Assembly: GCF_963576675.1 (NCBI RefSeq) | Contig: NC_088918.1 | Location: 37,233,501-37,297,500 of the forward strand | Source: Euphorbia lathyris | Lineage: Eukaryota; Streptophyta; Magnoliopsida; Malpighiales; Euphorbiaceae | Length of the DNA: 64,000 nucleotides | Direction of reading: 5' to 3' | Shown here: piece after piece, positions 31,554-43,100 of the stretch | How the letters are laid out: every line of letters starts with the position of its first letter | Position numbering within the stretch: position 1 is the stretch's first letter | Notes under the pieces: model-generated | Told to the model about the DNA's origin: nothing | The model's input: only the letters and a program-made list of their open reading frames with translations | Databases searched by the model: none | Program-made: the position numbers and the translations under genes

Positions 31554-32054
31554 GGGTAAATTACATACGTTGTGTACAATTTTTGCCATATTTCACACTT
31601 TGGTGTACAACCTTCAATGCACACAAAAGTGTACAACCTTTTGGTGACCTTCCACTAAAGTGTACAACCGGTAATTATGACCGGTCAACCCAAATTCAAC
31701 GCGCCAAATCATCATTTTTCATTTAACCAATATAAAAAAGTGGGACCCAAACCTTATACAATCATAAAAATACCATTATCCATTGTGTAAATTACTAAAA
31801 TGCCATTATCCTTTCATTTTTTTCATTTTTCTAGAACTTCTTTCTCTCTCAATCTTTTCCTTTCTCTCTTTAAGTCCTCTCTATATCTTTCCCTCTCTCT
31901 AAGTCTTTTATTGGTTAGCAGGATTATAACCCAAGATCAAAATGGTTGGGTATATTCACCTAAATTCAAATCTGTGTCGTTTTGGTTCTTCGAGGTTCCT
32001 AGTTTCCAGTGTCGTTCCCTTCAAAAAAAGTTCTTCCCTCGCTAGGTGCTAATC
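31554..32054. mobile_element. Left part of the GRF-type TIR element (copy B)
   Basis: Homologous to 20759-21262. It stops abruptly at GCTAGGTGCTAATC, after which unrelated retroelement sequence begins. No right end is present. Confidence 0.6.
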
Positions 32055-32310
32055 GCCGATCTCGGAGTGGTACTCTTGTTCATATCTTCTTATTTATTTA
32101 TATTTTCTGTTCATATCTTCTTATTTATTTATATTTTCTTTAGTTTATGCTCAGCCGATCTCGGAGTGGTACTCTTGTTCCTGTTGACCTTGAAATTGAA
32201 CGTACTCTTTATAGGATCCGGAGAGAAAAGATGGCCAATGTCAATAATGAGACCAACCAAAGGCAACCCAACCAGCCCGTGAACAACATCCGAAATGGAG
32301 GAGGCAACGA
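32055..32310 (+). pseudogene. LTR-retrotransposon fragment (gag start, Athila-like?)
   Basis: Reads V-D-L-E-I-E-R-T-L-Y-R-I-R-R-E-K-M-A-N-V-N-N-E-T-N-Q, resembling the beginning of gag in Athila-type Ty3 elements; this is a tentative assignment. Two direct repeats occur: GCCGATCTCGGAGTGGTACT at 32055 and about 32155, and a TTCATATCTTCTTATTTATT block twice between them. Confidence 0.35.
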
Positions 32311-32745
32311 GTAGCCATAGCATGAGTAGCCCCGTTCGCTAATCTCGGAACAAATATCACAGTAAAATCTGGACGTCTAAACAGAAATTGACGAATATCG
32401 TCGATAAGTCCTCCTACCTCCGGCCGATCCATAGCAGCAGCAGACACTCTATCCACAATGATTTTTGCATCAGTCTCCACTACTACATTCTGAAAATGCC
32501 ATACATTCTGAAAATGTTCATTTTTGAATCACACCACTCCATAGCCTGTTTGAGTGCAATTGCTTCAGCGAGGAGAACTAAAATAAATCCCGATCACATG
32601 CTAGCTACTGAAACAAGCTAAGAAATTCCTATAATGGTTCCTAATTACCGCCCCCGCGCCATACTGACCAGTATCAACAAACAGAGATGCATTAGCATTA
32701 CATTTCAACCTCTCCTGAGACGACCTCTGCCATTTCACGACATAT
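32311..32745 (-). pseudogene. LINE remnant: RNase H domain
   Basis: Minus-strand translation gives a degenerate RNase H: L-K-C-N-A-N-A-S-L-F-V-D, G-A-G-A-V-I-R-N-H, then E-T-D-A-K-I-I-V-D-R-V and F-V-P-R-L-A-N-G-A-T-H-A-M-A. Stops and a short internal repeat (ACATTCTGAAAATG twice near 32490) break it. Confidence 0.6.
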
Positions 32746-33010
32746 CTCTATTATTAATACTTAAGTAGGTTATGATATCTTTTCATTTCGTATATAATGA
32801 ATGTATAGAGACATATAAACCTAAATAATCTTGGTATTTTCATTTCGTTCAATCCAACTTTTCATGTCAATTAATTGTTACCCATCACCTTCAAAGATAT
32901 ATTTCATTTTGAATTGAAGCATCTAAGCTAGCATAAACTTAGCAATATTACATGTGGTTCTCTTCTAATCGATAATTTTCATGCATTTAATAAAAATATA
33001 ATTTGTCTAA
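32746..33010. other. Non-coding spacer
   Basis: No gene or element seen. Confidence 0.4.
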
Positions 33011-34168
33011 GGCCAGTTTGGTTCAGCTGTTAGCTAATAGCTGTTGCGGTTGCTGTTAGCTGTTTGCAGTTGTAGTAAGCTGTTAGCTGTTGCTGTTAGC
33101 TGTTTGTTATTAGCTGTTTAATTATTAGTGTTTGGTAAAATTATATTGAACGGTTGCTGTTTGGATTTAAAATGTCTAAAATGGACATGTTTTAAATTAA
33201 TCAACGATGAAATTATAAAGGAAAAATGTGAAAAAAATGCCCATAACGTTTACAACTAGGAATGATTTTACTCTTAATGTCTAAAATGGTGCAATTTTAC
33301 CCATAACGCTGGCAGTTAAGAGTAATTTTACCTAACATTGGCAAGTTGGGTCGTTTTCAGATATTATTAGAAAACATAGATATTTTATTTCTTATTATAC
33401 ACCAATTACACATACCAGTGGTTCTAAAAAAAGAGATTTCATATTTTTTTGTGATTTAATAGTAAAATTGAAAATTAATATTTATAAAATCGATTAAATA
33501 TTGGAATTTTTTTTCGTCCAACTCATACAAAAGATAATATATATATTTTATTTTCTTAAAAAAATCACGTCTAATCATATGTTTGTGATTTGTTACTAAC
33601 GATGATAAAATCATGCACATGTGAAGTGTAGATGACAATATTCATGACCAAGAAAACAGTTTGATAAATTATTTCTCAACTTGTTAATGTTATGTGTAAA
33701 ATTGCTTTTGGCTGCCAAAATTAGAGGTATAATTGCACCATTTTAGACGTTAAGGGTAAAATTGCTCATACCTATAAATGTTGGGGGTGTTTTTGCACCT
33801 TATCCTATTATAAAATAAAAAATGTGTTACACAAATTAATAAAAATAATCTATATAAAAAATAAAAAATTTATTGAACGCAACAAAACCTTGTTTTTCTG
33901 GTAATTATATTGTAGAAATATAAATAATGTTAAAAAATAAACATATTTTTGTAGAATTAAAAAGGATAATACTGTGAATAACAACTAATTACAAACAGCT
34001 GTTTATGAAAAGCTCCAAATAGGAGCTTTTCGTGAAACGCTCCAAAACGCTGCAGTTTCCAGAGAAAATGCTAAACGTTGCGGTTAGATAAACGTAACCA
34101 AACGCTATATTTTCTGCGGTTTGGAGTGAAACAGTAAATGCTTTTCCAAAAAGCTGAAACAAACACCC
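33011..34168. mobile_element. TIR element, hAT-like, with AGCTGTT repeats
   Basis: Ends GGCCAGTTTGGTTCAGCT and complement AAGCTGAAACAAACACCC are imperfect inverted repeats. TCTAA occurs directly on both flanks (33006-33010, 34169-34173). Subterminal TTAGCTGTTGCTGTTAGCTG repeats at 33030-33120 resemble hAT-type MITEs. Superfamily uncertain. Confidence 0.5.
33220..33805. mobile_element. MULE-type MITE nested in the hAT-like element
   Basis: TIRs share GTCTAAAATGGTGCAATT and GCAATTTTACCC in inverted orientation. Flanks AATTATAAA (33211-33219) and TATTATAAA (33806-33814) are a 9-bp duplication with one mismatch. Confidence 0.7.
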
Positions 34169-34173
34169 TCTAA

Positions 34174-34590
34174 ACGTTGCTCATGATCAAGTAATAATCT
34201 TTATTTATTTAACTTTTCTGAAAATTATGAAAAATGCAAGAATGACATGATGCTGACTCACGGTAAAGTTAAATTAGGTAAATGGTTTTGATATTGAAAT
34301 AATATATATACTGATCTTCTAAGTTGATCTTCAGACTCAGCAATTAAATCATTACACATGAGTTAAAAAGGTATACAACAAAAAAGAGAATGCTGTCAAA
34401 ATTACGTGGCCTTATAATTAATATTTTAGGGTAATTATAGATTTGTTCTTATTATATAATGTTTTTGGTCATTTTGGCTAAAAAGAATGAAAGCCATCTA
34501 TTTTTTGGTGAAATAAAATAAAATCCATCTATGGATATACCATACCAATTTTATATAATTTGTGTATCATATACATCTACATCTTACCCT
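34174..34590. other. Non-coding spacer
   Basis: AT-rich, no gene seen. Confidence 0.4.
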
Positions 34591-34691
34591 AGTTATTTTA
34601 GGGTGTTGTTAAACCCAGCCCCAAATTCCCACCCCTAGCCTTGTGAAAGGATGAAAATGCCCTTTCATGGAATTTGGGAGGGGAATTTCTA

Positions 34692-34925
34692 ATTTTTTTT
34701 GCCAATCCGACACGCGGGCGTGTGGACATCACGCCTCACCGCGTGGTCGGACGTGATATACACACGCCTCACCGCGTGGTCGGACGTGATAGCCCCACGC
34801 TTCACCGCAAGGTCGGACGTGGGGCTATCACGTCCGACCACGCGGTGAGGCGTGTGTATATCACGTCCGACCACGCGGTGAGGCGTGATATCCACACGCC
34901 CGCGTGTCGGATTGGCAAAAAAAAA
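34692..34925. repeat. GC-rich palindrome near left MULE end
   Basis: An almost perfect inverted repeat with arms of about 108 nt and a loop near 34800-34817. Units of GGTCGGACGTGAT and CACCGCGTGGTC repeat two to three times per arm. Confidence 0.9.
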
Positions 34926-36924
34926 ACTTTTTAACCCCGTAAATAGTTCGTTAAACCCGTAAATAGGCCGTGAAACCCGTAAATAGGCCGTTAAGCCCGT
35001 AACTACAGAATTGTACGTAACAAATAAAAATAGAAAACTTAAAAATTAAAATAAACATAAACATTTATAAACGTAAATGGTTAAATATAATATATACAAC
35101 AAAAAGTGTTAAAATATATGAATTTTTACAATAAAAATTCAGCTCGCCCGACGCCACGCATCCATAAACTCATCCATCTCCCTCTTAATGCGTGGAACAT
35201 CCTCGTCAGATCGGTGGGTAGCCGATAGTTGGGTGACACGCCACAACCAGCTAACCCACTGCAAAAAAAAATAAAACTTAATAAATAAATAAATATTAAC
35301 AATTAAACACATATAAACTAATACTAAATAATAATATTAAATAATAATAAACTTACAAATTCGCTGTTGGCGCGAGCATGCTGTACCGATGCAGCCTGTG
35401 GTGCATGAAGGAGATGGGGATGCGAATGTCGCCTATACCAATCCATATAATCAGGCTCACAGGCAGTGGGATCGTATCCAACGGGTCGGCATCTCCTCCG
35501 ATCAATGCCCCGAGCCGATAGAAATCTCCGCCACGTATCCTCAACTGTGACTAAGGAATGCGTGAGCTTATACGCGATAGATCTCCATGGTCGTACTGCT
35601 TTATCAGGTCTAATACGCTCAACTGGGATAGGCTGAATATATCCGACCTGTCGCAGCGCTCGATCGGGCATATACGGCTCGACGATGTCTCTACACCGTA
35701 TCCAACCGGCGTAGGACACTCGAAGCCGATCATCATCCACGACAGGACCATAAGGCAACCACGTCACCTGGAAAAAAGTAATACTCAATAAAAAAATAAT
35801 AATATACTATAAATAATACTTAAATAAATTCTAAAATTTTATAAAATACCTCTGCCGTCGTCATACGATCCAGCTGCCCGCGAAAGGTATCTAGTCGGGC
35901 GGTCGTCTTGCCTGGTACCCCGACCTCCCATCTCAGTGCACGGGCATGGTCAGCTGGGATCAAGTGAGCTCCTCTATGCGGCCGGAACACCGGAAAATAC
36001 TCGTATATCCATGCCTAGAGTAGAGTCAAACATCCGTATATACCTGAACAGTCTCCCCTGCTCGCTATCCCCAGCTGCCGGTACAACATGGCTAGTGTAG
36101 CAGACCCCCATGATAGTCCAGCTGTCCCGCTGACACCGCCGTAAACCTCAGCAAGATGGGCCGGTCTAATCCTATCTCCACTCTTGTCAACAAACAGAGT
36201 GGATCCAAGCATAAGCCACATCCATGCTGTGGCCCGAGTAGCGTCATCCCTACCCTCAGTGAGAAGCCCCTGTACAGCCCCAACAAATACACCTCCACCA
36301 CCCCATAAATGTCGGGTCGGCAACAGAAGCTCAGCCTGACTCACCCCAAACATCATCATGCACATGGCATGAAGCCCGTCAGTAGGGGGAGACTCGGACA
36401 CCATCGGACCGTCGATCGGGATCCGAAGAATCTGCCACACACCATACAGCTGGATAGTCATCTCCCCGAACGGCATGTGGAAGGAGTTCGTATCAGGCTG
36501 CCACCGCTCCACGAACGCAGTCAACAGCGGAGTGTCGAGGTTCTTGAACATGGCATGTGGAAGGTGAGACAAACCAGTCCTCTCGATCATCTCCCTCGGT
36601 TGTAAAATGACACATATACAATTTATACAATTACTGAATGTTTTTTATGTTTATAGTTAAAAATACAAATTACAATAAATGTTGACACACTATATTATGC
36701 TTACCTCGGGTGACGCATCAGAAAACCACTGACACAAATCTTTGCATGCTGCTGTTCTATTGTAGCATGTCAGAAACGACCGAATCTCCCCTCCCAACAT
36801 CCATGAGGCAACATGTCCTAGAAAACTAGGAATCACGGAACCATCAACGGGACCACCATCAACCGGTGCAGTAACTACCCAGCTCTCGTCCTCACTAGCT
36901 TTGGGACGTTTGCTTGTCCCTGAA

Positions 36925-37455
36925 AATTATAAAATTATATTAAAATTATAAATTATAAATTATACTAAATATACTATAATTATACTAAAATTATACTAAA
37001 GTTATACTAAAATTATAAATTATACTAAAATTATAAATATACTAAAATTATAAATTACTAAAGTTATACTAAAATTATAAATATACTAAAATTATACTAA
37101 AGTTATAAATATACTAAAGTTATACTAAAATTATAAATTATACTAAAATTATAAATATACTAAAATTATAAATTACTAAAATTATACTAAAGTTATAAAT
37201 ATACTAAAGTTATACTAAAATTATAAATATACTAAAGTTATACTAAAATATACTAAAATTATACTAAAATTATAAATTATACTAAAATTATAAATATACT
37301 AAAATTATAAATTACTAAAGTTATACTAAAATTATAAATATACTAAAGTTATACTAAAATTATAAAATATACTAAAATTATACTAAAATTATAAATATAC
37401 TAAAATTACTAAAGTTATACTAAAGTTATAAATATAACTAAAATTATAAAAAATA
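36925..37455. repeat. Degenerate ATACTAAAATTATAA tandem repeat in an intron
   Basis: About 530 bp of ATACTAAAATTATAA-type units with length variants, filling the intron between exons 2 and 3 of the PMD gene. A weaker version fills the first intron (37820-38170). Confidence 0.85.
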
Positions 37456-38189
37456 CATGTACTCGCAAAACGACCTCCTACGCGTTGGGTCGGCTGTCTC
37501 CCTGGGGTCGGCTGCTCATCGCTCTCCTCAACCTCGCGATCATGTGCAACTGCAGACTGTCGCACTGCCCGGGCTGCCACATCCAGGTAGTCCTCAAAAT
37601 CAGTCGCCCCCTCTGATCCATGAATATCGGGCTGATCCGCAATCGGCCCCCTCCTCACCTGCTCCGTCACAGCCCCTCTCCGCCTACGACCAGATATATC
37701 TATACCACGCAATCTCGTATGCCGTGGTGTATCATCCTCGTCGTCCATATCTAGACGACGAGCAGATGACGGGATGGATTTCCCACCCCTAGTAGGTCGC
37801 TCCGTCTACAAAAAAAATTACACTAAATTAATAAAATTGTAAATAATGTAAATTATACTAAATTTATAAAATTATGCTAACATACTACTAAATTAATAAA
37901 AATGATAATAATGATAATAATAAATTACACTAAATTAATAAAATTATAATAAATTGTACTAAAATTGTACTCAATTTATACTAAATTATACTAAAATTAT
38001 ACTCAATTTATATAAAATTATACTAAATTAATACTAATTATAATAATAAATTACACTAAATTAATAAAATTATAATACATTATACTAAAATAAATAAATT
38101 ACACTAAATTAATAAAATTATAATACATTGTACTAAAATAAATACTACTAAATTAATACTAAAATTTTAAATAATATTTTTTTTATACA

Positions 38190-38400
38190 AAAACAGCGTG
38201 AGGCGTAAGGGAATCACGCCCGAACCACTGGGCGGGCGTATGAGCATCACGCTCTATCAGTGGTTCGGGTGTATGAGTATCACGCCCTACCACTGGTTCG
38301 GACATGTGGCTGTCACGCCCGCACCACTGGTCGGGCGTGATGCTCATACGCCCGAACCGCAGATCGGGCGTGATGTTCATACGCCCGACTGCGATTCCGG
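38190..38400. repeat. GC-rich palindromic array near right MULE end
   Basis: About seven alternating units of about 28 bp built on GGTCGGGCGTGATGCTCAT and its complement. The motif is related to that in the left array. Confidence 0.85.
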
Positions 38401-38665
38401 CGATTTTTTTCAATAAACCAACAGATTCAATTCGAACTACAAATCAACGAAATAAAGCGGTAAACCTTACCATTTTATCTTTTCCTTTACGAATTCTGTC
38501 ACCATCCATGATTCGGTTCAGTAATTTGTCCGGATTTGAGCAAAAATCGTATAGGGTTCTTGAGAGGTTTTTAGTTTTTTGAAATTTAGTGCAAAGGGTA
38601 GTATGGTCTATTCCAGGGGCTAGAAGTATAAATTTGTGGCTGGGTTTAGTAACCCACTTATTTTA

Positions 38666-39644
38666 TCACTTCAATTATTCTCATTTGTTTGTCCGAACAG
38701 ATTGTGTTTTGAAAAACATTAGCTAAAAAAATTCGAGGGAAAATTATGTCTGATGCGGTTGAAGAGCAAGTTGTGAAGTTTATGGACAAATATAATTTAG
38801 TGGCGAATTGTAAATTCTATCAAGTTGCGAAGTTTCAAGTTTTTGCAATTTCAAAACCTATTTTGCATGGAAACGGGCCTGGAAGCAAAACACACGGCTT
38901 TGACTCGATGTTTGTGTTTTTTTAGCCAAATTCGGCATCTAAGGACCTTATTTTTGCAATTTCATTTTTTACGCGTCTTTTAAGTTTTTCTTTTACCTTT
39001 TAGATTTTGTCGCCAATTAGGATTTCTATTTCCATTTTATTTAGGATTTGTGTGTTTTTAGGACTTCTTTTACCTATTTAAAGGCGTGTTCTCTCTATAT
39101 TGAAGCAGTTGATTATTAATGAAATTGATGTTTTCGAAATACCAAAATTCTAAGAATTTTGAAGGTTTCTAATATAAAATTCATACGTCGAATCAACTAA
39201 TAGCGACGACACTGTTTTATTCGCCAAATTATTAGAAGCATTCGGTTCTCCATGTCAAATGGAGGACCTCCCATACATATTTTGACACGTGTAACATGAT
39301 CCACACATATTATAAGAGGTCTCACTATTTTAATTATTACGTGGGATCACAATATACGTGTCCAAATATGAATTAGGGTTCTCCGAATGACATTAAAGAC
39401 ACGGTGCTTAATATAAGAACTCGTTTTATTCACTGACTTGCTTATTTCAAAATAATAAAACAAAACCGGAAAAAATTAATAAATAAATCTCCTGTAAATT
39501 AGGATGGATTGGATACCATAAATTTAATAAATAGGTCAATATTCAAGATATGACTATTAAGGGTAGCAACCATGAATTTCTTCTGTGCTGGTGTCTGCAT
39601 TTTTTTTTTATTAACACAGTCTCTAAAAATTCAAAGAAAACATG
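38666..39644. other. Non-coding; contains displaced upstream flank of the protease gene
   Basis: No gene. From about 39440 to 39644 the sequence resembles 61380-61778, the upstream flank of the second protease locus, so it is the distal promoter region cut off by the Ty3 insertion. A TATTTAAAGG phrase near 39075 may be old LTR sequence. Confidence 0.45.
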
Positions 39645-40155
39645 TGATACAGATTGAAAACGATAAATGAAGGTTTTAATCGTAAACCAACAAAGAGGTT
39701 CTTCTCTAGCTAAACTAGAAGGAGTGAATCCCAATAAACAAGGTATAAACCTTAGGTTCTCAAAGAGAATGATTTTTTATTGATTAAAAGTTGGTTCATC
39801 CTTACAAAATGAGAGTTTAAATACATCCTCCTAATGATAATAAAAGACAATGACTACCCATACTAGGGTTTCAATAAGGCTATCCGTAAAAGGGTAAAAT
39901 ATGTGATACGCCCCGACAATCAGTACAATGGTACATGTACGGGTTGTCAGGGTTGTTGGTGAATTACTTCGGGAGGAAGTAAACCTAGAGATCCGCCCAG
40001 TGTAGATGTTGATACGCCTCTTTGTGTACTCCTAGATCCGCTCCGCTCGTATGTCCTGGGGATCCGCCCTCCTCGGTATAACCTCCGTGGGTTTGATGTC
40101 TGAGGATCCGCCAGAGCACGCGTGATCAGTGCTGCCAGTTAGGATGTCCGCATCA
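39645..40155 (-). repeat. Ty3 element 1, 3' LTR
   Basis: 511 bp. It contains several GGATCCGCC/GATACGCC-type motifs. The pol frame runs into it, ending at 40032. Confidence 0.93.
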
Positions 40156-43100
40156 TTCTCTCCTTCTTTAAAAGATCTCGGCACTGATTCGTCTTTGTTG
40201 AACTCCAAAGGACCATCTGACTTCCACGGGCTAAGGTCACGGATGTTGAACGCTGGTGATATTTTACCGAGCCAATTCGGCAATGCTTTATGATAGGCAT
40301 TGGCATTGATCTTCTTGGTGACCTTATATGGCCCGTATTTCCTAGGCCGAAGCTTGCTGCTTGTGGCGTTGGTGAGTCTCTCTTTACCCAAATATACCAT
40401 AACCTCATCCCCAACTTCAAACTGTAGGTCCCTACGGTGCTCATCCGCCTTAGCCTTTAATTTCTGATTTCTCTCCTCAAGAGTCTCTCTCACCTCTTGG
40501 TGCATCTGTACATAATCCTTAGCCAGCTGGTTGGCAGTCACGTTTCCTTTAGGAAGATGGGCTATATCAAGGACGTGATTTGGGGTCTTTGTGTATACTA
40601 CCTCAAATGGGGATCTCCCGGTTCCCGAATGTACAGAGCCGTTGTAGGCGAACTCAGCTTGGGCTAAAACCACATCCCACATCCTGGGCTTATCCTTACA
40701 TTTGCTGCGCAGTAAGTTTCCCAAAGTTCTATTAACCACCTCGGTATGTCCATCTGTTTGAGGGTGGGCGGTGGTACTAAACTTCAGAGACGTATCAAAC
40801 AGAGCCCACAACGTTCGCCAGAAGTGACTGAGGAACTTCGTATCACGATCCGAGACAATGCTCTTAGGTACGCCATGTAGCCTGACAATCTCTTTGAAGA
40901 ATAGCTTAGCAGTCGCTGAGGCATCATTAGTTTTACGACAAGGTATGAAGTGGGCCATCTTTGAAAACCGATCAACCACAACAAAGATGGAATCCATGCC
41001 TCTCTGAGTTCTGGGTAACCCTAGGACAAAGTCCATGGACAGATCCTCCCATATGGTCTCTGGCACAGGCAAAGGTAGCTGCAAGCCAGCATTTGTAGTG
41101 CGTCCCTTGGCGGTCTGGAAAATATAGCATCGTTCTACTAAGTAGGCAACATCTCTTCTCATCTTAGGCCAGAAATAACGAGAACTCACTGCTTCATATG
41201 TCTTGTCTCGCCCAAAATGCCCTCCAAGGGATCCGCCATGTAGATCACGAACAACCTTTTCCCGGATGGAAGTGCAGGGTAAGCAAAGTTGGTTGCCCCT
41301 CATGAGATACTCATCCATCAGATGATACACCCCATTCTCATGCTGGTGTTGACACTTCTCCCAGATACTGCCAAAGTCAGGATCCGCCAAGTATTCTCCT
41401 CTGATGTGTTCAAAACAATCGGTCTCCAGGTTGACTGTTTTTATTAGTGACACCCTTCGACTCAAGGCGTCCGCCACCTTGTTCTGTTTTCTAGCCTTAT
41501 GGATAAGCTTATAGGGGAACTTATCTATGAAGGCGGACCACCGGGCATGTATGGAGCTTCGAAGTTGCTTCTGACTTCCCAGGTACTTGAGAGATTGGTG
41601 GTCAGTGTAGAGGATGAATCCTTTCCCCACCAAGTAATGTTCCCACACTTTCAACACCCTCACTGCAGCATAAAACTCTTGATCATACGTGGCCCACTTT
41701 TGCCGAGCCTCACAGAGCTTCTCACTGAAATATGCAATGGGCCTCTTTTCTTGCATCAAGACTCCACCAATCCCAACTCCACTGGCATCACACTCAACTT
41801 TGAACAGTTTATCAAAATTGGGATACGCCAGCACGGGCGCTGTACTCAACTTTTCCTTGATCAGGGCAAAGCTCTTCTCTTGGGCATCCGCCCACTCGAA
41901 CCCACTTCCCTTCTTCAAACATTCCGTCAACGGGGCCACTATGGCACTGAAGTTCTTGATGAATCGGTGATAAAATGTTGCTAGCCCATGAAAACTCCTG
42001 ATATCCCCCACATTCCTTGGAGTGGGCCATTCTCGGATGGCTCTTACCTTCTCCCCATCAACTTGGACCCCATCGCCACTAACCACGAACTCAAGGAAAA
42101 CCAGGCTTTCCATGACGAAATCACACTTCTTAGTGTTGGCGTATAACTGGTGTTTCCTTAACAGGTCAAACACTATCCGTAAATGCTCCACGTGCTCCAC
42201 CAAGGTCTCGCTATGAATCAGGATGTCATCAAAATACACAACTACAAATTTTCCAATCACCGGGCGAAGCACCTGATTCATCAGCCTCATAAAAGTATTG
42301 GGGGCATTAGTCATCCCGAATGGCATAACTAACCACTCATACAATCCATCTCTGGTCTTGAAGGCGGTCTTCCACTCATCCCCAGATCGAATTCGTATCT
42401 GATGATAACCGCTCCTGAGATCAATCTTGGAGAAAACTCGGGATCCGCCAAGTTGGTCTAGCATATCATCCAGCCTTGGAATAGGGAACTTATACTTGAT
42501 AGTGATCTTGTTAATAGCCCTGCTGTCCACGCACATCCGCCAAGATCCATCCTTCTTGGGCGTAAGTAGGGCTGGGACGGCACATGGACTCATACTTTCT
42601 CTAACGTATCCCATTTCAATGAGCTCTTCCACTTTCTGCCTCATGATGTCATTTTCCTTTGGACTCATTCGATAATGGGGAAGGCTTGGCAAACTAGCCC
42701 CGGGCACAAGATCGATATGATGTTGGATGTCCCTCAAAGGTGGTAACCCACTCGGCAGTTCGTCAGGGAACAGATCTAGATATTCGCCAAGTAGGTGGGT
42801 CACTTCATTCGGCATCTCCCTTTCGCCCCTTTGGGAGGGTTCGTGATTCGCCTTAACCATTACCACATACACCATCTGGCTCTCTTCACATTCGCTGACA
42901 AATGATTTGTGTGTAGGACAGACTACCAAGGTAGACTTCTCGTCGGCCCTTGGCTCTCTCATCATTGGCGTAAGTACGAACTTCACCCCATTCTTCACAA
43001 ATCTGTAAGTGTTCTCTCTTCCTGTGTGGGTGGCATCGTTATCAAACTGCCAGGGTCGGCCCAACAATAGGTGGCAGGCATCCATATCGATCACATCACA

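Larger units (their letters stand above)
23367..32054. repeat. Segmental duplication, copy B
   Basis: Copy of 13268-21262. Its left edge is the base after the TIR element end at 23366, and its right edge is in the left part of a copy of that same TIR element. Inserts private to copy B are a LINE (24234-25388), a MITE fragment (about 26518-26820) and a pogo-like element (28405-29104). Confidence 0.85.
35139..38509 (-). pseudogene. Plant mobile domain (PMD) protein, six exons, one nonsense codon
   Basis: Exons on the minus strand: 38509-38471, 37805-37463, 36919-36705, 36590-35850, 35767-35357, 35258-35139. All junctions are GT-AG and all phases agree, giving 623 codons in total. Exon 4 holds the plant mobile domain signature: L-L-T-A-F-V-E-R-W, F-H-M-P-F-G-E-M-T-I, A-W-M-W-L-M-L-G-S-T-L-F-V-D-K-S-G, A-E-V-Y-G-G-V-S-G, W-G-S-A-T-L-A-M-L-Y-R-Q-L. 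The next exon continues V-T-W-L-P-Y-G-P, and the last ends M-D-A-W-R-R-A-S. A TAG at 36017-36015 (residue 391) interrupts the domain just before A-W-I-Y-E-Y-F. PMD proteins are carried by plant MULEs and Ty3 elements and were domesticated as MAIN/MAIL1; their biochemical role is not settled. No other break was seen. Confidence 0.8.
34601..38655 (-). mobile_element. MULE carrying a plant mobile domain gene
   Basis: Ends GGGTGTTGTTAAACCCAGCC (34601) and complement of GGGTTACTAAACCCAGCC (38655). Flanked by AGTTATTTTA (34591-34600) and ACTTATTTTA (38656-38665), a 9-10 bp duplication with one mismatch. Both ends contain GC-rich palindromic arrays. The single large gene is on the minus strand; no MuDR transposase is present, so movement would depend on another element. 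Confidence 0.8.

Noticed and set aside
34674..34934. Frames with repeated R-V-V-G-R-D-I-H-T-P phrases on both strands
   Set aside because: They follow from the GC-rich palindrome of the MULE end; similar frames on both strands show symmetry, not coding. The same holds for 38183-38582.
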